Below, piece by piece: positions 1 to 11,311 of a DNA stretch of 64,000 nucleotides (the first letter of the stretch is position 1; each line of letters opens with the position of its first letter). The stretch covers positions 1 to 64,000 of the forward strand of contig NZ_ANHX01000084.1 in assembly GCF_000316035.1 (NCBI RefSeq), written 5' to 3'. Source of the DNA: Paenibacillus sp. PAMC 26794 (GTDB taxonomy: Bacteria > Bacillota > Bacilli > Paenibacillales > Paenibacillaceae). The translations under genes and the position numbers were made by a program. Under the pieces are notes generated by a model. The model searched no databases. It had not been told where the DNA came from and saw only the letters and a program-made list of their open reading frames with translations.

Positions 1-1700
<1,700 letters not shown>

Positions 1701-1742
1701 ATAGCAAGTTGTAATTTGCATGTTTCGTTTCGAATCTAGTTT

Positions 1743-1760
1743 TCAGAGAATGATCTCTGA
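1743..1760 (+). other. Hairpin in the 23S-5S spacer
   Basis: A 7-bp perfect inverted repeat (1743-1749 with 1754-1760) around a 4-base loop lies in the 144-base spacer between the 23S and 5S genes. It could be part of the rRNA processing stem or an RNase site; this is inference only. Confidence 0.4.
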
Positions 1761-1844
1761 AATGAAAATTGGTACATCACAGAACGTGTGTATGATTTTC
1801 AGTTCCATATCTGATTTTAAGAAGCTATGCTTCGACAAATCGCG

Positions 1845-1961
1845 TTTGGTGGCGATGGCGGAGGGGTTCCACACGTACCCATCCCGAACACGACCGTTAA
1901 GCCCTCTAGCGCCGATGGTACTTGGACCGCAGGGTCCTGGGAGAGTAGGACGCCGCCAAGC
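1845..1961 (+). rRNA. rrf: 5S ribosomal RNA
   Basis: A 117-base 5S gene. It starts with the TTTGGTGGCGA-type 5' strand and ends with the complementary CGCCGCCAAG, so the terminal helix closes. The internal CCCGAACACG and GGGAGAGTAGGACG segments are typical of Bacillota 5S RNA. It follows the 23S gene directly, as in a normal rrn operon. Confidence 0.96.
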
Positions 1962-1966
1962 GAAGA

Positions 1967-2000
1967 ACCACTGCCGATGTTATTCGGTGGTGGTTTTTAT
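1967..2000 (+). terminator. Rho-independent terminator of the rRNA operon
   Basis: A 12-bp stem (with two G-T pairs) begins just after the 5S gene and is followed by a run of T at about 1994-1998. It closes the rRNA operon. A second GAAA-capped hairpin at about 2013-2032 lies downstream but has no good T run. Confidence 0.85.
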
Positions 2001-2141
2001 TTGTTTATTTAAGGGGATGCGAAAGCATCTCTTATTTGACTTTGTAAGAATCCTCTGACACACTCAAAAGGGGTACATATATCAGATATCAGGCCATGAT
2101 TTGGATTGATAATAACTCTAGCGAATGGGGTGTAGGACAAC

Positions 2142-3317
2142 ATGGAAATTCAGAAATTGACAGTAGATGATTTTGAACCGGCGATGGCACTCTCCGAATA
2201 TGCTTTTCAAGTAGTAATGAGTGAAGAACAAAAAGAAAAGCGGCGGAGTCAATTTTCATCACAGGATATATGGGGTGTATATGAGGACGGGCAGCTAGGA
2301 GCCAAACTTCACATCATTCCTTTTCAAACCTATATTCATGGCAGATCGTTCGAGATGGGCGGTATTGCTGGTGTAGCCACCTGGCCAGAGTATAGACGCA
2401 AAGGCTGGGTAGCGGGTCTGCTGAAGCATGCGTTGGAAAAAATGAATCGTAACAAACAGAGTATATCATTCTTGCATCCATTCTCTTTTGGTTTCTATCG
2501 GAAGTATGGATGGGAAACTTATGTTGAATTTAAACGTTATAAAGTACCTACAGCTCATTTGCCTTCGAAAAAAGCGACACCTGGAACGATTCGGCGTGGG
2601 GATCCAGGCCTTAGCATATTAAAGGAAGTATACAGTGCTTATGCTGAGCGTTATAACGGAACTCTGGTTCGGGATGATGCAAGGTGGGAGAATTCAGTTC
2701 TTGTTAATGGGACCAGCCAGAAGGCTGTATATTACGATGAAGCTGATGCAGCACAAGGTTATCTTTTATATGAGGTTAAGGAAAATAACTTTACCATTAA
2801 AGAGATCATCTATCTGAATGAAGAGGCTAGGCAAGGGCTGTGGACCTTCATTGCCAATCATGATTCCATGATCCAGGAAGTTACGTTGCAGGCGCCTGCC
2901 AGTGATACGCTTGCCTTCCAATTGGATAACCCACGGATTCAGCAGGAGATTGTACCTTATTTTATGGCGCGTATCGTTAGTGTGGAGCAGTTTATATCCC
3001 AGTATCCCTTTGCAAGCCAGGACTCACCGGTGCAGATTGTTCTTCAGGTAGAAGATGCCCACGCTCCATGGAATGAAGGGGTATGGCAATTAAACGTGGC
3101 AATGAACGGAACGGCGTCCATATGGAAAACATCGGAGCCAATTACTGATGATCAGACCATTAAGGTGGATATTCAATCCCTTACCGCCGTGCTGATGGGA
3201 TATCGCAGACCAACGGAAATGGCACGAATCGGAAGAATTCACGGACCGAACACAGCAATCAAGGCTTTGGAACAAGCGATTCCTGAACGGGAAACCTACT
3301 TGCTCGATTTCTTTTGA
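2142..3317 (+). CDS. GNAT family N-acetyltransferase, Eis-like
   Basis: A 391-residue protein of the Eis type: an N-terminal GNAT fold, a second GNAT-like region and a C-terminal sterol-carrier-like domain (domain layout from family knowledge). The acetyl-CoA binding signature is visible at roughly residues 77-90, where VATWPEYRRKGWVAGLL fits the V-x(4)-R-x-x-G pattern. The chain ends in two phenylalanines; in Eis the terminal carboxylate takes part in catalysis, so this end may matter. Relatives acetylate amines, including aminoglycosides or lysines, but the substrate here cannot be told. It is a single gene between the rRNA operon and the ctsR operon, with its own terminator. I saw no convincing promoter in 2033-2141. 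Confidence 0.85.
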   Translation: MEIQKLTVDDFEPAMALSEYAFQVVMSEEQKEKRRSQFSSQDIWGVYEDGQLGAKLHIIPFQTYIHGRSFEMGGIAGVATWPEYRRKGWVAGLLKHALEKMNRNKQSISFLHPFSFGFYRKYGWETYVEFKRYKVPTAHLPSKKATPGTIRRGDPGLSILKEVYSAYAERYNGTLVRDDARWENSVLVNGTSQKAVYYDEADAAQGYLLYEVKENNFTIKEIIYLNEEARQGLWTFIANHDSMIQEVTLQAPASDTLAFQLDNPRIQQEIVPYFMARIVSVEQFISQYPFASQDSPVQIVLQVEDAHAPWNEGVWQLNVAMNGTASIWKTSEPITDDQTIKVDIQSLTAVLMGYRRPTEMARIGRIHGPNTAIKALEQAIPERETYLLDFF

Positions 3318-3387
3318 TTGCCATTCCCATGCTCCATTTAACTTGATTAGCTTATATAGAAATACGGCGTGATTGAAAGACAAATGG

Positions 3388-3419
3388 ACTTCTCCAGCAA
3401 TTTTGGAGAGGTTTTTTTG
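3388..3419 (+). terminator. Rho-independent terminator after the acetyltransferase gene
   Basis: A 9-bp stem (3388-3396 with 3404-3412) followed by seven T residues. It separates the acetyltransferase gene from the ctsR operon promoter. Confidence 0.85.
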
Positions 3420-3470
3420 TGTCTGGGGAATATTTCGTGTAAAATCGTAAAAAATGAATAGTGACCCCAC

Positions 3471-3498
3471 TTGGCAAAACCACAAAATATGCTATAAT
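3471..3498 (+). promoter_or_regulatory. Sigma-A promoter of the ctsR operon
   Basis: A -35 box TTGGCA at 3471-3476 and a perfect -10 box TATAAT at 3493-3498 with a 16-base spacer. The CtsR operator lies immediately downstream, which fits repression of this promoter. Confidence 0.85.
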
Positions 3499-3506
3499 GG
3501 TTATAA

Positions 3507-3529
3507 AGTCAAAGAAAGTCAAAGTCAAC
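3507..3529 (+). promoter_or_regulatory. CtsR operator (heptad direct repeats)
   Basis: Two perfect AGTCAAA heptads (3507-3513 and 3517-3523) separated by three bases match the known CtsR box, a tandem RGTCAAA-N3-RGTCAAA. A third, imperfect heptad AGTCAAC overlaps at 3523-3529. The site covers the expected transcription start of the ctsR promoter, so CtsR should repress its own operon until heat shock. Confidence 0.92.
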
Positions 3530-3778
3530 TAAAGGTTTAATACTTAAGTAGCTTTCTTTCTGCAATCTGATGGATGAGAGCCTTTAAACAGCATTCATCT
3601 CATCGTAGGATCAAGGGAATATTAAAGGACCTTCGTGCTTCCTTCGCTTTCCTGTTGACGCCCTGTGGAAGCAAGATTCGTTGTTTCCCTGATTGGTTAA
3701 ATGGGTGAAGAAGGTGTACTCTGTGGGGGCGTGTGGGTCCTTATTGACTTAACGTTTCAGACAGTGGAGGATGATTGG
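3530..3778 (+). promoter_or_regulatory. Long, structured 5' leader of ctsR
   Basis: About 250 bases separate the promoter from the ctsR start codon. Nested complementarities are visible: a 7-bp hairpin (3573-3579 with 3598-3604), an 8- to 9-bp outer helix (3610-3619 with 3685-3693, one bulged A) and a 6- to 7-bp inner helix (3636-3642 with 3667-3673). No T-box, SAM or other riboswitch consensus was recognised. The function is unknown. Confidence 0.5.
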
Positions 3779-4240
3779 ATGCGTAATATCTCTGATATTA
3801 TCGAACGATATCTGAAGAGTATTTTGCATGAAAGTCCCGAAGGAATGGTTGAAATTCAGCGTAATGATCTGGCAGATCATTTTTCATGTGTACCTTCCCA
3901 GATCAATTATGTCATCGGCACACGCTTTACCCTCGAGAAGGGATACCTCGTAGAGAGTAAACGCGGCGGTGGTGGTTATGTTCGCATAAAGCGCATTGAA
4001 TTACCGGCCCAATCAGCTCTGCATAATCATTTGCACCATAGTATTGGTGATGAGATCGGGCAGACAGCTGCCGAAGGTCTGATCTATCAATTGGAAGAAG
4101 CGCGCTTCTTGAGCAAGCGGGAAGCCGGGTTGATGCGAGCTGCTGTATCTAGAGAGGTTATATTGGTCAAACTTCCTTACCGGGATCAAATTCGTGCCAG
4201 AATGTTGAAGGCGATGTTAATATCTTTGCTCGGTAAATGA
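3779..4240 (+). CDS. ctsR: Transcriptional repressor CtsR
   Basis: A 153-residue class III heat-shock repressor, close to the 154 residues of the B. subtilis protein. The N-terminal winged helix-turn-helix includes the glycine-rich wing in ESKRGGGGYVRIKR, which inserts into the heptad operator. The C-terminal half is the McsA/ClpC-linked dimerisation domain. The start at 3779 is chosen because GGAGG lies just upstream and the protein then begins MRNISDIIERYLK as in homologues; the in-frame ATG at 3701 has no ribosome binding site. It is first in the operon ctsR-mcsA-mcsB-clpC and is controlled by the CtsR box at 3507-3529. McsB phosphorylates arginines in its DNA-binding part during heat stress, and ClpCP then degrades it (known for the family). 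Confidence 0.96.
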   Translation: MRNISDIIERYLKSILHESPEGMVEIQRNDLADHFSCVPSQINYVIGTRFTLEKGYLVESKRGGGGYVRIKRIELPAQSALHNHLHHSIGDEIGQTAAEGLIYQLEEARFLSKREAGLMRAAVSREVILVKLPYRDQIRARMLKAMLISLLGK

Positions 4241-4271
4241 AAACTATCGGGGTCAAAGGAGGTACATCAAT

Positions 4272-4796
4272 ATGCTGTGCCAAGAATGCACTAAACGTCC
4301 GGCTACACTTCATTTTACGAAGATCGTGAATGGAGAGAAGACGGAATTCCATATTTGTGAGTCATGCGCCCGTGAAAAAGGGGAAATGATCCCTGGAACA
4401 GCAGGTGGGTTTTCCATTCACAACTTGTTGTCCGGCTTGCTTGATTTTGATCCAGCCGGCAAAAGTGGATCGGCAGGAACACCACCTGCAAAAGCACTTC
4501 AATGTGAAGAGTGTGGTATGACGTACACACAATTTAGTAAGATAGGCCGGTTCGGCTGCAGTTCATGTTATAAATATTTTGACAGCCGTCTGGATCCTTT
4601 GTTCAAGCGGGTTCATGGTAATACGTCCCATGTAGGCAAAGTGCCTGCACGAGCTGGTGGTCGCATCAAGGTGAAACGGCAAATCGCTGATCTGAAGCGT
4701 GAGCTCCAGGAGAGCATCGCGCAAGAGGAATTTGAAGAGGCTGCTCAGATCCGTGACCAGATCAGAGGACTTGAAAAAGGAATAGCTCAGGAGTAA
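4272..4796 (+). CDS. mcsA: McsA, activator of the protein arginine kinase
   Basis: A 174-residue protein with two zinc-ribbon-like halves, carrying four CxxC pairs (near residues 3-6, 29-32, 77-80 and 94-97), and a C-terminal UVR helical hairpin rich in Glu and Arg (about residues 130-172). McsA activates the McsB kinase and adapts it to ClpC and CtsR. The UVR motif resembles the linker of ClpC and the UvrB/UvrC contact motif. An AAAGGAGG site precedes the ATG. It lies 31 bases after ctsR and 28 bases before mcsB, consistent with one transcript. Confidence 0.95.
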   Translation: MLCQECTKRPATLHFTKIVNGEKTEFHICESCAREKGEMIPGTAGGFSIHNLLSGLLDFDPAGKSGSAGTPPAKALQCEECGMTYTQFSKIGRFGCSSCYKYFDSRLDPLFKRVHGNTSHVGKVPARAGGRIKVKRQIADLKRELQESIAQEEFEEAAQIRDQIRGLEKGIAQE

Positions 4797-4824
4797 AGTT
4801 TGTCATGAGTAGGAGGGATGCGTA

Positions 4825-5895
4825 ATGCCTAATCTGCGCTTTACAGAGAAGGCGCTCAGCGACTGGATGCGCAGTGATGCGGCTGATTCCGAAATCGTCA
4901 TTAGCAGCCGTGTCCGGATTGCACGCAACCTTCAGCATGTTCCGTTTCCGATGCTGGCTTCCAATGAGCAATCGGAAGAGGTGCTGAATAAGCTGAGCGA
5001 AGTACTTCAATACGATGACGTTCATGCCTTTGGGGATTTTCATACGTTGGATCTGATCGATATTGACGAACTCGACAAACGGGTGCTGGTGGAGAAACAT
5101 CTCATCAGTCCAAGTCTTGCGAATGAATCCAGGAATGGTGCGGTTATTCTCAGTGAGGATGAGTCTGTCAGTATTATGATTAACGAAGAGGATCATCTTC
5201 GTATCCAGTGCCTCTATCCGGGGTTCCAGGTGAAAGAAGCTTGGGAGAAAGCTTCCGCAATAGATGATGCTTTTGAAGCGCATGTGGATTATGCTTTTGA
5301 TGATCGCAGAGGATACTTAACCAGCTGTCCTACCAATGTAGGTACAGGTGTTAGAGCATCGGTTATGATGCACTTGCCTGCCCTGGTGATGACACAACAG
5401 ATAGGCCGTATTCTAACCGCAGTTTCCCAAGTGGGATTGACGGTAAGAGGGATATACGGTGAAGGCAGTGAGGCGATGGGTAACCTGTTCCAGATCTCGA
5501 ACCAGATAACACTGGGACAGACCGAGCAGGAAGTCATCGAGAACCTGCATGGTGTTGTGTTACAGATGATTGGTCATGAACGTACAGCGAGAGAACGGTT
5601 AATGACCGACTCCAGACTTCGGATTACGGATCGGGTCATGCGTTCTTATGGCATATTGTCTCATGCAGCTATTGTCGATTCCAAGGAAGCTGCACAGCGC
5701 TTATCGGATGTACGCCTTGGCGTGGATCTCGGTTTGTTGGATGGACTGTCCATCACGGTAATGAATGAGTTAAATGTGATGACACAGCCGGGATTTTTGC
5801 AGAAAACATTCGGGGAAGATATGCGCACAGATGAGCGTGACATCTACCGTGCTCAGTTGATTCGTGATACGATCAATGCAGCGAAGCAGTCCTAG
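4825..5895 (+). CDS. mcsB: Protein arginine kinase McsB
   Basis: A 356-residue kinase of the phosphagen (guanidino) kinase fold that phosphorylates arginine residues on misfolded proteins and on CtsR, marking them for ClpCP. Visible features are the ATP-binding SSRVRIARNL segment at about residues 27-36, the conserved SCPTNVGTGVRASV segment around residue 170, and the phospho-arginine sensing motif RDxxRA at residues 338-343 (RDIYRA) near the C-terminus. The ATG has an AGGAGGG site upstream. Length and motifs match intact family members, so it is expected to be active. Confidence 0.96.
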   Translation: MPNLRFTEKALSDWMRSDAADSEIVISSRVRIARNLQHVPFPMLASNEQSEEVLNKLSEVLQYDDVHAFGDFHTLDLIDIDELDKRVLVEKHLISPSLANESRNGAVILSEDESVSIMINEEDHLRIQCLYPGFQVKEAWEKASAIDDAFEAHVDYAFDDRRGYLTSCPTNVGTGVRASVMMHLPALVMTQQIGRILTAVSQVGLTVRGIYGEGSEAMGNLFQISNQITLGQTEQEVIENLHGVVLQMIGHERTARERLMTDSRLRITDRVMRSYGILSHAAIVDSKEAAQRLSDVRLGVDLGLLDGLSITVMNELNVMTQPGFLQKTFGEDMRTDERDIYRAQLIRDTINAAKQS

Positions 5896-6080
5896 CTTAG
5901 CCTGATATTGTATTGAATTATGGTTTCATGCCGCATTGCGGCTTTTATATAATAAGGCATGTACAAATGCCGAATGACTTTATTCGCAGCACGGCTGCAA
6001 ACAAAAATGATATGAAGAATACGACGGTTATTTCGTTACATGACCCTCGTTTTATCCAAAACCATGGAGGTGCAGGAGAT
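5896..6080 (+). other. mcsB-clpC intergenic region with three short hairpins
   Basis: A 185-base gap inside an otherwise tight operon. It holds a 5-bp hairpin at 5930-5942 followed by TTTTATA, a second at about 5956-5971 and a third GCAGC/GCTGC near 5986-5998. The first looks like a weak attenuator or processing site. No second CtsR box or clear promoter was seen. Confidence 0.4.
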
Positions 6081-8543
6081 ATGATGTTTGGAAGATTTAC
6101 GGAACGGGCCCAAAAGGTGCTCGCACTCGCGCAGGAAGAAGCTGTCCGTCTCGGTCATAATAACATCGGTACTGAGCATATTTTGCTCGGCCTCATTCGT
6201 GAAGGCGAAGGCATCGCAGCCAAAGCACTGATCGGCCTGGGACTCGGATTGGAAAAAATTCAGGATGAAGTAGAAACGCTGATTGGCCGTGGCCAAGAGC
6301 AACCTACCAACATTGCATATACGCCACGTGCGAAAAAAGTAATTGAACTGTCTATGGATGAAGCTCGTAAATTGGGCCACACCTATGTAGGCACAGAGCA
6401 TATTCTACTCGGATTGATTCGTGAAGGCGAGGGTGTTGCAGCACGTGTGCTCAATAACTTGGGTATCAGCCTGAACAAAGCACGTCAACAAGTGCTGCAA
6501 TTGCTTGGCAGCAGTGAAGCTGTATCCAGTCATAATGGAACACCTGCCAATGTCAGCACACCAACGCTGGACAGTCTGGCGCGTGATCTAACGGCGTATG
6601 CCAAAGAGAACAACCTTGACCCAGTCATTGGACGTAGCAAAGAAATTGAACGTGTCATCCAGGTGCTCAGCCGTCGTACCAAGAACAACCCGGTGTTGAT
6701 CGGTGAGCCAGGTGTAGGTAAAACAGCGATTGCTGAAGGACTTGCACAAAAAATCATAGCAAATGAGATTCCGGAAACATTACGCGACAAACGTGTAATG
6801 ACCCTGGATATGGGTTCAGTAGTCGCTGGAACCAAATATCGTGGTGAGTTTGAAGATCGTCTGAAAAAAATCATGGATGAGATTCGCCAAGCAGGTAACA
6901 TTGTCCTGTTTATCGATGAATTGCATACCCTGATTGGTGCAGGCGGAGCTGAAGGCGCCATCGATGCTTCTAACATTTTGAAACCGGCTCTGGCCCGTGG
7001 AGAATTGCAATGTATCGGTGCGACAACACTGGATGAATATCGCAAATACATCGAGAAGGATGCAGCGCTTGAGCGTCGTTTCCAACCGATTACTGTAGAT
7101 CAGCCTTCTCCGGAAGAAGCGATTCAAATCTTGCATGGCTTGCGTGACCGTTATGAGGCGCATCACCGCGTGAAAATTACGGACGAAGCAATTGTGCAGG
7201 CGGTTAAACTGTCTGACCGTTACATCACGGACCGTTTCCTGCCAGACAAAGCGATTGACCTGATTGATGAAGCGGGCTCCAAAGTAAGATTGAACTCTTA
7301 CACGATCCCACCGAACCTGAAACAACTGGAAAGCCGTCTGGAAGATATCCGCAAGGAAAAAGACGCTGCAGTTCAAAGTCAGGAGTTCGAAAAAGCAGCA
7401 GCTCTGCGTGATACGGAACAAAAAATTCGTGAAGAGCTGGATGTAACGAAGAACCAGTGGAAAGAGAAACAAGGTCGCACCGATTCCGAGGTTACTCCTG
7501 AGGATATCGCACAAGTGGTAGCCAGCTGGACAGGAATTCCTGTGAACCAACTGAAAGAAGAAGAGACACAGCGTCTGATGAATCTGGAGTCTATTCTACA
7601 TGAACGTGTCATCGGTCAGGATGAGGCAGTGAAGTCTGTCAGCCGTGCGGTTCGTCGTGCTCGTGCGGGACTTAAAGATCCCAAACGTCCGATGGGTTCA
7701 TTCATTTTCCTCGGCCCTACAGGGGTAGGTAAAACAGAACTTGCTCGTGCTCTGGCTGAAGCGATGTTCGGCGATGAAAATGCAGTAATCCGGATTGATA
7801 TGTCCGAGTATGGTGAGAAGCACTCGACTTCCCGACTTGTCGGAGCGCCTCCAGGATATGTTGGGTACGAAGAAGGTGGCCAGCTGACAGAGAAAGTTCG
7901 TCGCAAACCATATTCCGTAGTCCTGCTCGATGAAATCGAGAAAGCACATCCAGAAGTATTCAATATCTTGTTACAAGTGCTTGAGGATGGTCGACTGACG
8001 GATTCCAAAGGTCGCGTCGTTGACTTCCGCAATACGCTGATCATTCTAACATCCAACGTGGGTGCCGAAGCGATCAAACGTAACTCTACACTGGGCTTCA
8101 CTGCAGTTGTAGATGCAGGAGCAGATTATGACAACATGAAGGGGAAAGTGATGGATGAGCTGAAGAAAAGCTTCCGTCCAGAGTTCCTTAACCGGATTGA
8201 TGAAATTATCGTGTTCCATTCACTCGATGAAAAACACATCGCTGAAATTGTTACGCTTATGAGTGAAGAACTTCGTAAACGACTGCTCGAACATGAGGTC
8301 GATTTCGAACTCACTGATAATGCTAAGTCTTTCCTTGCGAAGTCAGGCTTTGATCCAGCTTACGGTGCGCGTCCGCTTCGTCGGGCGATCCAGAAGCACA
8401 TCGAGGACAAATTGTCCGAAGAGTTGCTCACGGGTAACGTAACCAAAGGGGATTCATTGCTCATTGACGAGGAGAACGGTGCACTGTCTGTAACGAAAAA
8501 AGACGTGGTCGTTCCGTCCAATGAGGAAATCGAAACCAAATAA
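6081..8543 (+). CDS. clpC: ATP-dependent Clp protease ATP-binding subunit ClpC
   Basis: An 820-residue Hsp100 unfoldase that feeds arginine-phosphorylated or adaptor-bound proteins into ClpP. The N-terminal double Clp repeat (about 1-145) binds adaptors and phospho-arginine. The first AAA+ module has Walker A GEPGVGKT at 208-215. A UVR-containing coiled middle region sits at about 410-460. The second AAA+ module has Walker A GPTGVGKT at 545-552. The start at 6081 follows GGAGG at 6066-6070 and gives [13 protein letters not shown] as in B. subtilis. An upstream in-frame ATG at 5913 would add 56 residues unlike any ClpC. Last gene of the ctsR operon. Confidence 0.97.
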   Translation: MMFGRFTERAQKVLALAQEEAVRLGHNNIGTEHILLGLIREGEGIAAKALIGLGLGLEKIQDEVETLIGRGQEQPTNIAYTPRAKKVIELSMDEARKLGHTYVGTEHILLGLIREGEGVAARVLNNLGISLNKARQQVLQLLGSSEAVSSHNGTPANVSTPTLDSLARDLTAYAKENNLDPVIGRSKEIERVIQVLSRRTKNNPVLIGEPGVGKTAIAEGLAQKIIANEIPETLRDKRVMTLDMGSVVAGTKYRGEFEDRLKKIMDEIRQAGNIVLFIDELHTLIGAGGAEGAIDASNILKPALARGELQCIGATTLDEYRKYIEKDAALERRFQPITVDQPSPEEAIQILHGLRDRYEAHHRVKITDEAIVQAVKLSDRYITDRFLPDKAIDLIDEAGSKVRLNSYTIPPNLKQLESRLEDIRKEKDAAVQSQEFEKAAALRDTEQKIREELDVTKNQWKEKQGRTDSEVTPEDIAQVVASWTGIPVNQLKEEETQRLMNLESILHERVIGQDEAVKSVSRAVRRARAGLKDPKRPMGSFIFLGPTGVGKTELARALAEAMFGDENAVIRIDMSEYGEKHSTSRLVGAPPGYVGYEEGGQLTEKVRRKPYSVVLLDEIEKAHPEVFNILLQVLEDGRLTDSKGRVVDFRNTLIILTSNVGAEAIKRNSTLGFTAVVDAGADYDNMKGKVMDELKKSFRPEFLNRIDEIIVFHSLDEKHIAEIVTLMSEELRKRLLEHEVDFELTDNAKSFLAKSGFDPAYGARPLRRAIQKHIEDKLSEELLTGNVTKGDSLLIDEENGALSVTKKDVVVPSNEEIETK

Positions 8544-8592
8544 TATACAGCAAGCTTAGGAGTTAAACTTCAGCTTGTATTATTCCTTAATC

Positions 8593-8626
8593 AAATCCTT
8601 CTCGGCTTCGGCCGGGGAGGATTTTT
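8593..8626 (+). terminator. Strong terminator of the ctsR-clpC operon
   Basis: A 13-bp stem (8593-8605 with 8610-8622) capped by a TTCG tetraloop and running into six T residues. It ends the clpC transcript. Confidence 0.92.
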
Positions 8627-8678
8627 TGCACTTTGGACAGAAGACGGACATGATTATGTCAGGAACATGTGTAAAGTT

Positions 8679-8687
8679 TGCGATAAT
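8679..8687 (+). promoter_or_regulatory. Candidate extended -10 promoter for radA
   Basis: TGC followed by GATAAT at 8682-8687 forms an extended -10 element. There is no good -35 box at the usual distance, so this is tentative. Confidence 0.4.
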
Positions 8688-8808
8688 CCTTTACGAAAAA
8701 TCTCAAACAATGGTAAACTTTTAGTAACCCTGCACGTCAGGGAGTTTGGGTGAAATTCGTCGAATAATGCAAAATGCTGTTATAAAACTAAATTATAGGA
8801 GTGCTGAA

Positions 8809-10176
8809 GTGGCCAAAGTTAAAACCAAGTTTCAATGTACGGAATGCGGCTATGAAGCCCCCAAGTGGTACGGTAAGTGTCCGGGTTGTCAGTCATGGAA
8901 TTCAATGGTGGAAGAAACAGAGACGGTGGTCAAAACACAAGGGAGAAATTCTCCTCTGTTTGACAGTAAAGATAAACCGCTTCCTATCATAGATATAGAT
9001 AGCGGTCAGGAACCGCGTGTACAGACTGGAATCGGAGAGTTGAACCGGGTATTGGGTGGCGGAATCGTTCCGGGTTCACTCGTTCTGGTGGGCGGAGATC
9101 CGGGTATCGGTAAATCAACGTTGATGTTGCAGACGTCTCATGCTTTAACGCATTCGGGTTTGCGTGTGTTATATGTTTCCGGTGAGGAATCAGTCAAGCA
9201 AACCAAATTGCGGGCAGACCGTCTCGGGGCACTCTCTGCCGAGTTGTATGTACTGTGTGAAACCAATATGGAACGTGTAGAGGAAGCGGTGGATCAGATC
9301 CAGCCGCATTTTCTTGTCATCGACTCCATTCAGACGGTATATCTTCCCGAAGTTACCAGTGCGCCTGGTAGTGTTGCACAGGTAAGGGAATGTACGTCAA
9401 GGTTCATGCGGATTGCCAAAGGCAGAGGCATTGCAACGGTTCTTGTGGGGCATGTTACCAAAGAAGGTGCCATTGCCGGTCCACGTATGTTAGAACATAT
9501 GGTGGATTGCGTGCTTTATTTTGAAGGAGAACGGCATCATACGTATCGCCTGCTGCGTGCGGTGAAGAACCGTTTTGGTTCCACCAATGAGATTGGCATT
9601 TTTGAAATGGGCGAGGATGGACTTCGTGAGGTGGGCAATCCGTCCGAACTCTTTTTATCGGAACGTCCACTGGGTGTAGCGGGTTCTACGGTGGTTGCCA
9701 GTATGGAGGGCACTCGTCCGATGCTGGTGGAGTTGCAGGCATTGATCTCAACCACACATTTCCCTTCACCTCGTCGTATGGCAACAGGAATTGACCTTCA
9801 TCGGTTAAACCTGATTATTGCTGTGTTGGAGAAGCGAATGGGGATGTTTTTGCAGACCCAGGATGCATATCTGAATGTGGCCGGGGGTGTAAGGCTGGAT
9901 GAGCCCGCTGTAGATTTGGCGGTTGCGGTCTGCATTGCATCCAGTTTGAGAGATGTACCGACCAAGCCAGATGATGTCATATTTGGCGAGATCGGTCTGA
10001 CGGGTGAGGTTCGAGCCGTATCACGGGCCGAACAACGAGTGAAAGAAGCTGCGAAACTGGGCTTCAAACGAGTTATTTTACCAGAAAAAAGCTTAAAGGG
10101 CTGGAAACATCCTCGCGGGATACAACTGATCGGTGTGAATACCGTGGCAGATGCACTAGCGGTTGCTTTAGATTAG
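8809..10176 (+). CDS. radA: DNA repair protein RadA
   Basis: A 455-residue RecA-like helicase involved in recombination and branch migration. An N-terminal C4 zinc finger uses Cys10, Cys13, Cys24 and Cys27. The ATPase core carries Walker [11 protein letters not shown] (about residues 98-107) and the RadA signature KNRFG. The C-terminal third is Lon-protease-like but non-proteolytic in this family. The GTG at 8809 is chosen because AGGAG lies 7 bases upstream and the product then starts [10 protein letters not shown], matching the family length of about 458. It is followed 13 bases later by disA, a pairing conserved in Bacillota where RadA modulates DisA. Confidence 0.95.
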   Translation: MAKVKTKFQCTECGYEAPKWYGKCPGCQSWNSMVEETETVVKTQGRNSPLFDSKDKPLPIIDIDSGQEPRVQTGIGELNRVLGGGIVPGSLVLVGGDPGIGKSTLMLQTSHALTHSGLRVLYVSGEESVKQTKLRADRLGALSAELYVLCETNMERVEEAVDQIQPHFLVIDSIQTVYLPEVTSAPGSVAQVRECTSRFMRIAKGRGIATVLVGHVTKEGAIAGPRMLEHMVDCVLYFEGERHHTYRLLRAVKNRFGSTNEIGIFEMGEDGLREVGNPSELFLSERPLGVAGSTVVASMEGTRPMLVELQALISTTHFPSPRRMATGIDLHRLNLIIAVLEKRMGMFLQTQDAYLNVAGGVRLDEPAVDLAVAVCIASSLRDVPTKPDDVIFGEIGLTGEVRAVSRAEQRVKEAAKLGFKRVILPEKSLKGWKHPRGIQLIGVNTVADALAVALD

Positions 10177-10189
10177 GGGGCATAACAAG

Positions 10190-11266
10190 ATGAAAGATAT
10201 GAGCCAACTGGATAATATGAATGAATTGTTAAGGCTGATCGCACCAGGTACACCTTTCCGCGAAGGTCTGGAAAATGTGCTGCGCGCCAAGACGGGCGCA
10301 CTGCTTGTTGTAGGATACAGCCCTGAAGTAATGGAAGTAGTGGATGGGGGATTCTCAATTAACTGTGATTTCTCCCCGAACTATCTGTATGAACTCGCCA
10401 AGATGGATGGAGCCATTATTCTTAGCGAGGATTTGAAGCGTATTCTTTACGCCAATACCCAGTTAATCCCGGATTCATCTATCTCTTCATCAGAGACGGG
10501 GATTCGTCACCGGACGGCAGAGCGCGTAGCGAAGCAAACGGGTAAATTGGTCGTATCCATATCACAGCGCCGGAATATCATTACTTTGTATCAGGGAACA
10601 CTTCGTTATTCCCTCAAGGAAATCGGGGTTATTTTGACCAAAGCGAATCAAGCGATTCAAACCCTGGAGAAATACAAAGCGGTATTAACACAGTCCCTTA
10701 CGAATCTGAGTGCCTCTGAATTTGAGGAACTGGTGACGATTCCTGAAGTGGTTAATGTGATTCAGCGTACCGAAATGGTTATGCGGATCACAACGGAAAT
10801 CAAACGATACATTCATGAACTCGGGAATGAGGGACGACTCATTTCCATGCAAATGGAAGAACTCGTGGGTACAACGGAAGAAGAAGCCTGGTTATTGTAT
10901 AAGGACTATGCTCGTGACGACAGTGATGACAAAATCCGTGAAATTACCGTGGGACTGAAAAGATTGTCGGACGATGAGTTGCTGGATGCACATCATATTG
11001 TCCGTCTTCTCGGCTATCCTTCATCAGCGGCTACTTCTGAGGATTCGGTTGCACCTCGCGGATTCCGGGTATTAAATAAGATCCCCCGCCTGCCCAATGT
11101 CATTATCCATAATCTGGTGGATCAATTCGAACAATTGCCTCATGTTATTATGGCTACAATTGAAGAACTGGACGAAGTGGACGGTATTGGTGAAGTTCGT
11201 GCTCGGACCATTAAGGAAGGCCTCAAGCGTTTGCAGGAGCAGATGTTTATCGACAGACAGATGTAA
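10190..11266 (+). CDS. disA: Diadenylate cyclase DisA (c-di-AMP synthase, DNA scanning)
   Basis: A 358-residue protein that makes c-di-AMP from two ATP while scanning DNA, stalling at branched structures to signal damage before sporulation. The DAC domain holds the catalytic motifs DGA at 73-75 and RHRT at 106-109. A helical linker follows, and a C-terminal helix-hairpin-helix region (about 290-350) with the conserved [20 protein letters not shown] pattern binds DNA. All key residues are present. The gene lies directly behind radA, probably co-transcribed. Confidence 0.97.
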   Translation: MKDMSQLDNMNELLRLIAPGTPFREGLENVLRAKTGALLVVGYSPEVMEVVDGGFSINCDFSPNYLYELAKMDGAIILSEDLKRILYANTQLIPDSSISSSETGIRHRTAERVAKQTGKLVVSISQRRNIITLYQGTLRYSLKEIGVILTKANQAIQTLEKYKAVLTQSLTNLSASEFEELVTIPEVVNVIQRTEMVMRITTEIKRYIHELGNEGRLISMQMEELVGTTEEEAWLLYKDYARDDSDDKIREITVGLKRLSDDELLDAHHIVRLLGYPSSAATSEDSVAPRGFRVLNKIPRLPNVIIHNLVDQFEQLPHVIMATIEELDEVDGIGEVRARTIKEGLKRLQEQMFIDRQM

Positions 11267-11311
11267 GGGTTTGCCTATATAAAGGCTTGAAATGGATGAG
11301 GTGAAACAACG

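Noticed and set aside
1720-2058. Open frame of 112 codons across the 23S-5S spacer and 5S gene
   Set aside because: It covers the 5S rRNA and its terminator, so it is not a protein gene.
3530-3778. T-box riboswitch ahead of ctsR
   Set aside because: The length and structure suggested a leader RNA, but there is no T-box core and no terminator/antiterminator pair.
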